Positions 57,773-64,000 of a stretch of DNA of 64,000 bases are shown piece after piece; the first letter of the stretch is position 1, and each line of letters starts with the position of its first letter. The position numbers and the translations under genes were made by a program. The notes beneath the pieces were generated by a model. The model was given only the letters and a program-made list of their open reading frames with translations, did no database searches and was not told where the DNA came from. The stretch is taken from contig JAKQEQ010000019.1 in assembly GCA_029556545.1 (NCBI GenBank), positions 62,001-126,000 of the forward strand, in the 5' to 3' direction. This stretch comes from Candidatus Hydrogenedentota bacterium. Lineage in GTDB: Bacteria > Hydrogenedentota > Hydrogenedentia > Hydrogenedentales > JAGMZX01.

Positions 57773-59557
57773 ATGGGTATCCTCCAGGAAATCGAAGCCG
57801 TTCGCCGCGGCGTTGGGCTGTGGCGGCGCGTAGACCACACGGTGCTTCGTGTCACGGGCAACGACGCCGGTCCGTGGCTCCAGTCCCAGACGACCAACGA
57901 CGTGCTCGCGCTCCGCGACGGCGAAGGGTTGCGCAACGCGCTGCTGGACCGGCAGGGCCGCGTTCTGGCCCATTTCACCACCCATCGCTTCGAAGATGAG
58001 TTCTGGCTGATCATCGAGAAGGCATGTGTCACCGCCGTCCTCGATCGCGTCGCAACCCACGTGTTTCTCGAAGATGTTCACGTCGAGGACGTCGGCGGCG
58101 ACGCGCCCCAGTTGCTCGTGGAGGGGCCGCGCAGCTTGCTTTTCCTCAACACGCTGTCCGCCCCCTCCGTCAGACCGCCCGAAGAAGCGACGGCCCTGCT
58201 CCCGACCGCGCCGTTCGCCTTCGCGCCCGCGATCCTGCTGGGATACGAGGCGCTGGTCTTCCGCATGAGCGAGTCCGGCGAAGATGGCTTTCTGATTGTG
58301 ACCGCGACGGAGCAAGCCGAAACGCTGTTCAGCGCCATCGAGGCGCGGGGCCCCGAGTTCACCGCCGAAGTCGTGGGCGAGGCCGCGCGCGACGTGCTGC
58401 GCATTGAGGCGGCCACCCCGCGTTACGGCCTCGATCTAGATGTCCATTCCGTAATCGCCGAAACACCCCTCGCGCAGGACGCCGTGAGCTACACGAAAGG
58501 TTGCTATCTCGGCCAAGAGGTCGTAGCCCGCCTCAAAGCCTACGGCGCGCCCAAGTTTGCCCTCATGGGACTCATCGTCGAGGACCGGAACGTGTCGTTG
58601 CCGGGACCCGGCGCGACGCTGGTAGTTGGGGGCAAACGCGTTGGCGTGCTGCGCAGCGCGGCCTTCTCGCCCGCGCGCGACCGCTGGATCGCCTTGGCTT
58701 CCCTTGATCGCGACCATCGCGCGCCCGGCGCGTCGCTGGATCTGGCGGCGCGGGAGCGGGGGCGTCCCGCCCCCGAAACAACAGCCCTGCGCGCGCGCGT
58801 CGTCGCGCTTCCCTTCCACACCCCCCCGTCGCGCGTCGAATACGCCCAGAGCCTGTACGAACAGGCGCTCGAACGCTTTCAGCAGGACCCCGAAGACCGG
58901 GACCAGACGGCCATCCATCTATTGCAGAACGCCGTGTCGTTGCACCCGACCTACGAGGACGCGTACGAGGCGCTGGGCGTCATCCTGCACCGCCAGTGCC
59001 GCACCGAAGAAGCCATCCGGCACATGCGCACGCTCGCGAAGCTGAATCCGAATGCCGTCATGGCCCACACGAACCTCTCCGTCTTCTACGTGGCCAAGGG
59101 CATGATCCGCGAAGCCGAGGAGGAGAAGGCCCTCGCGCGGCAACTCGAAATGAAATCGCAACTCGATGCCCGTGCCGCGCGACAAACCGCGGACCGGGAG
59201 CGCGCGCGTATTCGCCGGGAAGCCGAGGATCGCGTCGCTATGTTTCTCGAGGTGCTCGACATCGACCCCGAGGACCCCGTCGCCACCCTCGGCCTTGGCG
59301 GCGCATACATGCAATTGGAGCAATACGCCGAAGCCGCGCCGTTCCTCGAAACAGCCGTCCGCGTCAAGAAAGACTATAGCGCGGCCTACCTCAAGCTGGG
59401 CGAATGCCGCGAACGTCTCGGCGACCTGGCTGCCGCCGCGCGTGTCTATCGCCGCGGCATCGAGGCGGCAAGCCGGAAGGGAGACCTCATGCCCCTGCGG
59501 GAGATGGAGCGCCGCCTCGCGGCAATCGAGGCAACGTCGGAAACAGCCGGTCTTTAG
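57773..59557 (+). CDS. YgfZ-type folate-binding protein fused to TPR repeats
   Basis: A 594-residue protein. Residues 1-345 form a GcvT-like/YgfZ domain: FLNTL-type core, and the diagnostic KGCYLGQEVVARLKAYG (about 242-258) with the Cys of the K-G-C-Y-x-G-Q motif needed for Fe-S protein repair. The C-terminal part (about 375-590) has four to six TPR repeats (ALERFQQDPEDRDQTAIHLLQ, AYEALGVILHRQCRTEEAIRH, AAYLKLGECRERLGDLAAAARV) with a charged coiled-coil between. YgfZ helps assemble and repair Fe-S clusters in some enzymes. The fusion suggests docking to a partner. A short palindrome (58756-58775) encodes GRPAPE between the domains. Confidence 0.8.
   Translation: MGILQEIEAVRRGVGLWRRVDHTVLRVTGNDAGPWLQSQTTNDVLALRDGEGLRNALLDRQGRVLAHFTTHRFEDEFWLIIEKACVTAVLDRVATHVFLEDVHVEDVGGDAPQLLVEGPRSLLFLNTLSAPSVRPPEEATALLPTAPFAFAPAILLGYEALVFRMSESGEDGFLIVTATEQAETLFSAIEARGPEFTAEVVGEAARDVLRIEAATPRYGLDLDVHSVIAETPLAQDAVSYTKGCYLGQEVVARLKAYGAPKFALMGLIVEDRNVSLPGPGATLVVGGKRVGVLRSAAFSPARDRWIALASLDRDHRAPGASLDLAARERGRPAPETTALRARVVALPFHTPPSRVEYAQSLYEQALERFQQDPEDRDQTAIHLLQNAVSLHPTYEDAYEALGVILHRQCRTEEAIRHMRTLAKLNPNAVMAHTNLSVFYVAKGMIREAEEEKALARQLEMKSQLDARAARQTADRERARIRREAEDRVAMFLEVLDIDPEDPVATLGLGGAYMQLEQYAEAAPFLETAVRVKKDYSAAYLKLGECRERLGDLAAAARVYRRGIEAASRKGDLMPLREMERRLAAIEATSETAGL
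58756..58775. repeat. Palindromic repeat unit inside a coding sequence
   Basis: GCGGGGGCGTCCCGCCCCCG lies in frame between the YgfZ and TPR parts and encodes RGRPAP. It is like the palindrome at 23261. Confidence 0.5.
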
Positions 59558-59560
59558 AAT

Positions 59561-59887
59561 CTATCCCCGCCGCAGGCGTTTCAGAATCGCGTAGGCTTCG
59601 TTCAAAGCGCGCATGGCGTCCTCATCGCCGCCGAGATCGGGATGATGTATCTTCGCCTTGCGCCGGTACGCGCGCTCGACCTCTTCCCACGGCGCGGACG
59701 GTGAAACTCCCAGCAGGCGACAGCAGACTTCGACGTCGTGCTTGCTTGGCGGCGGAGGATCCTCGACCGCTTCGCCGCGCAACTGTCGCAACGCGCGCAA
59801 CACCACGGGCCACAGACCCGACCAACTCAGCACGATGATGATGAGCAGCAGGAACATGAACTCGTTGAAACCGGTCGTGGGCAACAT
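59561..59887 (-). CDS. Membrane-anchored J-domain protein
   Basis: A 108-residue protein with one N-terminal helix (FMFLLLIIIVLSWSGLWPVVL) and a C-terminal J domain (about 55-108: CRLLGVSPSAPWEEVERAYRRKAKIHHPDLGG) that keeps the HPD tripeptide. Such proteins stimulate Hsp70. ATG 59887 is chosen (five bases past the rhomboid stop); GTG 59902 would overlap that gene. It lies downstream of the rhomboid gene and probably acts in membrane-protein quality control. Confidence 0.8.
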   Translation of the reverse strand: MLPTTGFNEFMFLLLIIIVLSWSGLWPVVLRALRQLRGEAVEDPPPPSKHDVEVCCRLLGVSPSAPWEEVERAYRRKAKIHHPDLGGDEDAMRALNEAYAILKRLRRG

Positions 59888-59892
59888 GTCCC

Positions 59893-60720
59893 TTACTTCC
59901 ACTCCTTGTCCTTGAACTTCAGGATATTGTCGATGATCTTGCCCAGTTCCTCATCCTCTTCGCCCGGCGGCGCGGGCGGCGCGGGCCGGGCGCGCACCCG
60001 CCGTTCGCGCGCCCACCGATTGTACGCCGGCAACAGCCGCATATAGACGTAGCCGAAAGCCATCCCCCCGAAATGCGTCGCCACGGACACATTCGTCTGC
60101 ATCAAGGCGTAGAGCACGTTAATCACCACGAGGATCAGCAGCAGCGCGCGCCCGTTCACCGGAACGGGAAACGGAAACAGGAGATACTCCCGGTCCAGGT
60201 CAATCAACACAAACGCGACGACTACCCCCATCACCGCGCCGCTTGCCCCCGTCACCGACGGAAACCGGTGCAGCGCGCCGACCGACAGAAAATCGGGGAT
60301 CAGGTTCGCCAGCACGGCCACGGCCCCGCACACCACGTAGAAACGGAGAAAGCGCCGCGACCCGACGGTCCGCTCCAGGCCGGGACCGAAAAAGAACAGC
60401 AGCAGCATGTTCCAGAACAGGTGAGAAAGCCCCCCGTGCAGAAACTGGTACGTTAGCGGCTTCCAGACATGGCCCCGAACGAACAAGTCGGACTGAAAGC
60501 CCAGCCAGGTGTTCACCACGTCGCCGCCCGGCGCATGTTGCGGATAGAACCCGGTGAACCGCCCCGCAAGCGCCCCGTCAATCCACAGGCTTGACGGAAT
60601 ATCCAGCACAAGCTGCCACGCGAAGACAACGGTATTCAGCAGAATAAGCCGCTGCACCGCCCACGTGATGGGCGGCCTTAGAAAACGAATCGGCTCGTGA
60701 TACTCGTATGGTCGGGTCAT
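59893..60720 (-). CDS. Rhomboid-family intramembrane protease
   Basis: A 275-residue protein with six to seven helices. The catalytic Ser160 is in VTGASGAVMG and His216 in VATHFGGMAFG; HGGLSHLFWNM (95-105) is the conserved helix-2 motif. A cytoplasmic C-terminal tail (ARPAPPAPPGEEDEELG) follows. ATG 60720 is used; ATG 60738 adds six residues. Its position next to a J-domain gene and lepB suggests a role in membrane-protein processing. Confidence 0.88.
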   Translation of the reverse strand: MTRPYEYHEPIRFLRPPITWAVQRLILLNTVVFAWQLVLDIPSSLWIDGALAGRFTGFYPQHAPGGDVVNTWLGFQSDLFVRGHVWKPLTYQFLHGGLSHLFWNMLLLFFFGPGLERTVGSRRFLRFYVVCGAVAVLANLIPDFLSVGALHRFPSVTGASGAVMGVVVAFVLIDLDREYLLFPFPVPVNGRALLLILVVINVLYALMQTNVSVATHFGGMAFGYVYMRLLPAYNRWARERRVRARPAPPAPPGEEDEELGKIIDNILKFKDKEWK

Positions 60721-60752
60721 CGCACGCTGCTTCGCCACTCGATTGCGCGGAC

Positions 60753-60758
60753 ATTATA
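60753..60758 (-). promoter_or_regulatory. Candidate -10 box of the rhomboid gene
   Basis: TATAAT on the reverse strand, 33 bases upstream of the start; no clear -35. Confidence 0.3.
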
Positions 60759-60794
60759 GAACACGGAAACCGCCCAATGCCCCATGAGTCACTG

Positions 60795-61361
60795 TTACTC
60801 GCCCCGCATATTCGTCAGCAGGTAGGACGGCGCCCGACCCCAGCGGTCGTAAGGGTAATAGCGGAAACACACCCGCCCCACAATGCCGTGTTGCGGCTGC
60901 GCCTGCCGCGTCAGATGGTCGTCGTCGCTGGCGTTGCGGTTGTCGCCGAGTAGAAAGACGAAGCCTTCCGGTACGCGCACTTTGTTCAGTACGTACGCCA
61001 TCGGCTCGCGAATATACGGCTCCGACGCATACGCGCCGTTGAGGAACAGCGCCCCGTCCACCACCGCGATATCGTCGCCCGGCACGCCGATGATGCGCTT
61101 GACTGCGTAGCCATCGGCGTCCTCAAACACCACAATGTCCCCGCGCCCGTATTCCGTTGCGTTCAACGTGACCAAGTGGTCGCCTGGCAGCAGCGTCGGC
61201 TCCATCGACCGGCTCGGCACCTCGAAAAAACGCATTCCGCGAAATCCAAAGAAATAGATGCCGACCAGACACAAAGCCAGAATAACGATCAGCCCCACCT
61301 GGTGACTGGTGAGGAAGCTCCACAAGGCCCCCCTCAGACGCCGCATCCTTGGCGCACTCAT
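60795..61361 (-). CDS. lepB: Signal peptidase I
   Basis: A 188-residue membrane protease that cuts signal peptides of exported proteins. One N-terminal helix, then the catalytic PSRSMEPTL (Ser52), YAVKRIIGVPGD (Lys88) and LGDNRNASDD motifs. Length fits the single-helix Gram-positive/plastid-like type. The start overlaps the stop of the TPR gene by four bases (ATGA). Confidence 0.92.
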   Translation of the reverse strand: MSAPRMRRLRGALWSFLTSHQVGLIVILALCLVGIYFFGFRGMRFFEVPSRSMEPTLLPGDHLVTLNATEYGRGDIVVFEDADGYAVKRIIGVPGDDIAVVDGALFLNGAYASEPYIREPMAYVLNKVRVPEGFVFLLGDNRNASDDDHLTRQAQPQHGIVGRVCFRYYPYDRWGRAPSYLLTNMRGE

Positions 61362-62278
61362 CGGATGGGCTCGCCCCGACGAAGCCCCTCGAGCAGCGTC
61401 CGCGCCGAATCGTTCCCCGGATGCCGCCGCAGGCTCTCCGCAAGCGTCCGTTCAGCCCGTGCGTCCTGCCCCGCCCAAATCCAGGCCCGGCCCTCGTTCA
61501 GCCACGTGAAAAACACCTCGTTCCGGTCGCGCGCACAGGGCCGCGCCTGCCGCCATGCCGCCGCCGCGCGCGTCCAGTCCGGCGTTACGCCGAACTGTTC
61601 CGCCGCGAAAAAATTGACCGCGTAATCCTGAAGGAGTTCGAAGTCGCCCGGCGCCAGTCGCACGGCGCGCTCCAGGAGTTTCATGGCTTCCTTATATACG
61701 CGGTCCTTCTTCCATTCCCGCGCGCCGCCCACGGCTTCTGGGATGTTTAGGTATATTTGCGATAGGTTACAGATGAATTCGGCGCTTTTCGGCGCCAATT
61801 CGACCGCGCGATCCATATAATCCAGCCCCAGGCGCACCTGACCCGTTCGGCACAGGTGCATCCCGAAATTGTTGTAGGCCGCCGCATTCCCCCCGTCCAG
61901 CGAAATGGCCTTGGTCCAGGATGCCACCGCCCCCGCCGCGTCGCCGTAGCGGTCGTACAGCAACTCGCCGTAGTAAGTCCGCAGCCGTGCGTTCGCCCCG
62001 TATCGATGGAGGCCGAATTCATACGCCTGTCGCAGCGCGTCGAAAGACTCACGGGCCTCCCGCCGCAGCGTCTCCGCAGCCGTTGCGTTGCCCGCCCGCT
62101 CCTCGATATCGGCCCGGGCGTTCGCCAGGCGCGCGCGTTGTTGGCACAGCTTGTCCGCCGCGCGCAAGGCGTCCACGAAGGCCGATTCCTGCCCGACGAC
62201 CGGCGCCAGATGTTCGAGGGTCGGCGGCAACGCCGGGCCTTGGGCGCAAAGCATCAAGAGCAAGAGTTCGGTAAGCAT
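61358..62278 (-). CDS. TPR-repeat protein with N-terminal signal-like segment
   Basis: A 306-residue protein. LTELLLLMLCAQG at the start looks like a signal peptide. TPR-like helices are seen at about 120-200 (AAYNNFGMHLCRTGQVRLGL, AELAPKSAEFICNLSQIYL) and 225-290. It is coupled to lepB and may scaffold an export-related complex. ATG 62278 is preferred to GTG 62281. Confidence 0.7.
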   Translation of the reverse strand: MLTELLLLMLCAQGPALPPTLEHLAPVVGQESAFVDALRAADKLCQQRARLANARADIEERAGNATAAETLRREARESFDALRQAYEFGLHRYGANARLRTYYGELLYDRYGDAAGAVASWTKAISLDGGNAAAYNNFGMHLCRTGQVRLGLDYMDRAVELAPKSAEFICNLSQIYLNIPEAVGGAREWKKDRVYKEAMKLLERAVRLAPGDFELLQDYAVNFFAAEQFGVTPDWTRAAAAWRQARPCARDRNEVFFTWLNEGRAWIWAGQDARAERTLAESLRRHPGNDSARTLLEGLRRGEPIR

Positions 62279-62360
62279 CACGTCATTCCCGTTGGCTGAG
62301 GAGCGTCCCCCGCATGGTATCAGAACCGTGCTGTGCCGCCCAAGCGATGACCGTGTGCTC

Positions 62361-63605
62361 TCAAGCGGGCTCGTAAACGGGATGCGGGTTAATCAGTCGG
62401 CCGTCGCGCGGCTCGACCACAACGATGCCGTTCGGCGTGATTCGGAAGTCGCGCGCGTCTTTATCGAGATCGTAGCCGATGATGGCGTTCTCGGGAATGC
62501 GCACGTTCTTCTCGATGATGGCGCGTCGGATGCGAGCATGCCGCCCCACGCGGACCCCGTGGAGAAGGATGGATTCCTCGACGTGCGAGTAGCTGTTTAC
62601 GCGCACCTCCGGTGAAAGAACGCATCGCCGAACCATGCCGCCGCTGACGATGCAGCCCGGGCTCACGATGGAATCCACCGCGACCCCGAAGCGCTGACCT
62701 TCGTCCGCGAACACGAACTTCGCCGGCGGCAATTGAGGCATGTGCGTGCGCAATGGCCAATCCCTGTCGTAGAGATTGAACAACGGGTCCACCTCAACCA
62801 AGTCCATGTTAGATTCCCAGTAGGCGTCGATGGTCCCAACGTCGCGCCAGTACTGAGCCTGCTTCTTGTTCTCGTCCAGGAAGTTGTAAGCGAATACCAT
62901 ATGCGTATCGACGAGCTTCGGAATGACATCCTTCCCGAAATCGTGCGACGTGAGATCCGCGTCCGCGTCCGCGAGTACCGACCGCTTCAGCACCTCGGTC
63001 TCGAATACATAGATGCCCATTGAGGCCAGCGCCGTATCCGGTCGGCCCGGCATCGGCTTCGGGTCGTCCGGCTTCTCCTCGAAGCCCAACACCCGTCCGT
63101 CGGAGTCCGTCTCCATGATCCCGAATCGGCCGCCCTCGGCGATGGGCACCTCGATGGTCGCGATCGTCAGGTCGGCCTCGTGCTCCTTATGAAACGCGAG
63201 CATCTTGCCGTAGTCCATCTTGTAAATATGGTCCCCTGAGAGGATAAGCACGTATTTCGGGTCTTCCTGGTCTATCGAGTAGAGGTTCTGGTAAATGGCG
63301 TCCGCCGTGCCCAGGTACCAGTGGTGGTTCACGCGCATTTGCGGCGGGATGATGTCGATGTATTCCCCGTATTCCGGGCGCAAGACGTCCCAGGCGGAGC
63401 GAATGTGGCGGACCAGCGAATTCGACTTGTACTGCACCAGCACGTGGACGCGGCGCACACCCGAATTCATGCAGTTCGACAGGGTGAAGTCGATAATTCG
63501 ATAGGTGCCGCCGAAAGGCACCGCAGGCTTCGCGCGGTTCTTCGTCAGCGGATACAGCCGCTCCCCGGCCCCCCCGGCCAGCAGTACGGCAAGCACATCC
63601 TTCAT
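62361..63605 (-). CDS. glgC: Glucose-1-phosphate adenylyltransferase
   Basis: A 414-residue enzyme making ADP-glucose for glycogen. LLAGGAGERLYPLT is the nucleotide loop; KPAVPFGG, SGDHIYKMDYGKML, GFEEKP and SMGIYVF follow in the expected order, with a left-handed beta-helix at the C-terminus (SGGMVRRCVLSPEVRVNSYS). ATG 63605 begins the family N-terminus; the frame extends upstream without similarity. Glycogen synthesis is the only pathway step seen here. Confidence 0.95.
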   Translation of the reverse strand: MKDVLAVLLAGGAGERLYPLTKNRAKPAVPFGGTYRIIDFTLSNCMNSGVRRVHVLVQYKSNSLVRHIRSAWDVLRPEYGEYIDIIPPQMRVNHHWYLGTADAIYQNLYSIDQEDPKYVLILSGDHIYKMDYGKMLAFHKEHEADLTIATIEVPIAEGGRFGIMETDSDGRVLGFEEKPDDPKPMPGRPDTALASMGIYVFETEVLKRSVLADADADLTSHDFGKDVIPKLVDTHMVFAYNFLDENKKQAQYWRDVGTIDAYWESNMDLVEVDPLFNLYDRDWPLRTHMPQLPPAKFVFADEGQRFGVAVDSIVSPGCIVSGGMVRRCVLSPEVRVNSYSHVEESILLHGVRVGRHARIRRAIIEKNVRIPENAIIGYDLDKDARDFRITPNGIVVVEPRDGRLINPHPVYEPA

Positions 63606-63717
63606 CGCGTACCACCCTCCCCGCCGTCGTACAGGCACGGCGTTATTTCCACTGCGCCTCTGCCCTGCCGTCACAACGTGCCGCGCCCGTCCGGGCGCAT
63701 TCCGACCCCACCCATTA

Positions 63718-63723
63718 ATTATA
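63718..63723 (-). promoter_or_regulatory. Candidate -10 box of glgC
   Basis: TATAAT on the reverse strand, 113 bases before the glgC start; no clear -35. The 254-bp gap 63606-63859 shows nothing else. Confidence 0.3.
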
Positions 63724-63859
63724 ACATCAATTCCGGCAATTTGTCTTCCGAGCCCTGGTCCACGCAAGCGACCTCAGAACGGGAGCCTTCCCCGCCCACG
63801 TCCCGTTCCATGTCGGAACAGCGTCGAGTGCTCTGCAACGCCGTGGCGAGACGAGGCGG

Positions 63860-64000
63860 CTAGCGACGGGACTTTGGGGCAGGTGGGCGATTTTCCAAGC
63901 CCAACACCTTCTTGGCGCGACGGAGGGGAACCGTCGGTGCGTCGGCCTCTTCGGCTTTCGCGATACGCAGTTGCTTAATGTCTTCGTACTCTTGAAGATG
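63860..64000 (-). CDS. C-terminus of a RelB/Phd-like antitoxin (partial)
   Basis: The frame is open from the window edge to a TAG at 63860. The visible residues (LQEYEDIKQLRIAKAEE ... PTVPLRRAKKVLGLE) match the C-terminal pattern of RelB-type antitoxins, where LxxVKxxLG closes the toxin-wrapping helix. The N-terminal DNA-binding part and any toxin gene lie outside the window. Confidence 0.5.
   Translation of the reverse strand, partial: HLQEYEDIKQLRIAKAEEADAPTVPLRRAKKVLGLENRPPAPKSRR

Noticed and set aside
1-64000. CRISPR arrays, tRNA or rRNA genes, and transposase genes
   Set aside because: No regularly spaced repeats, cloverleaf-like segments, rRNA motifs or transposase domains were seen on reading; a covariance-model scan was not possible, so small RNAs could be missed.

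Overview
The window is high-GC, densely packed bacterial chromosome. It encodes an outer-membrane/periplasmic OmpA-type protein, diaminopimelate peptidoglycan enzymes (ddl, dapF, dapB), lipoprotein and general signal peptidases, Tat-type leaders, pseudopilins, GH78 and other glycosidase-like proteins, and several Gfo/Idh/MocA dehydrogenases. That mix suggests a Gram-negative, glycan-degrading environmental lineage of the kind found in Hydrogenedentota, Sumerlaeota, Planctomycetota or Lentisphaerota. This placement is inference from gene content; no rRNA or tRNA gene was seen, and nothing here fixes the phylum.

Layout. 0-5 kb: OmpA-like protein (cut by the window edge), ddl-dapF, a DUF2007 protein, lspA, and an AtuA-like domain/crotonase pair. 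5-11 kb: a beta-propeller glycosidase-like protein, a DegT aminotransferase, a secreted protein, a sodium:solute symporter and lysS. 11.3-12.6 kb: a toxin-antitoxin island (DUF433/DUF5615 and HicBA), its first half flanked by 19-bp direct repeats. 12.7-17.3 kb: a same-strand group of sugar or cyclitol genes (methyltransferase-like, SIS isomerase, Gfo/Idh/MocA, D-2-hydroxyacid dehydrogenase, inositol-phosphatase family). 17.4-20.8 kb: CorC-like protein, EEP phosphatase, EamA transporter. 20.8-30.2 kb: a carbohydrate locus with an exported 841-residue glycosidase-like protein, an acyltransferase-like membrane protein, a Tat-type dehydrogenase, a Tat/lipobox-bearing FucI/AraA-like isomerase, a dehydrogenase fused to an SCP2-like domain, and a GPH-type symporter. 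30.3-35.7 kb: YgbA-like protein, membrane protein, cohesin-like anchored protein, BACON-like lipoprotein, esterase and a 38-residue small protein. 35.8-42.4 kb: pcrA-pheA, dapB, GH78. 42.4-48.3 kb: a pseudopilin operon and a GntR/LacI-type regulator. 48.5-55.3 kb: PHP phosphatase, RRM protein, purU, hemolysin III, response regulator with degenerate GGDEF, polX-nth. 56-59.6 kb: a two-gene conserved module next to a duplicated Rieske gene tail, then a Rieske/DUF1858/ErpA/YgfZ-TPR iron-sulfur group. 59.6-64 kb: J-domain protein, rhomboid, lepB-TPR, glgC and the C-terminus of an antitoxin-like protein.

Two intergenic repeat families occur. One is a 53-nt hairpin unit (4855, 24300). The other is a roughly 55-nt double hairpin (15609, 19751, 39088, with a decayed copy at 19617). 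Related palindromes have been taken into reading frames at 14541, 23261 and 58756. The most promising candidates for new biology are the exported-isomerase/dehydrogenase sugar locus with its SCP2 fusion, the YgfZ-TPR iron-sulfur module, and the conserved pair that lies beside a duplicated Rieske tail.
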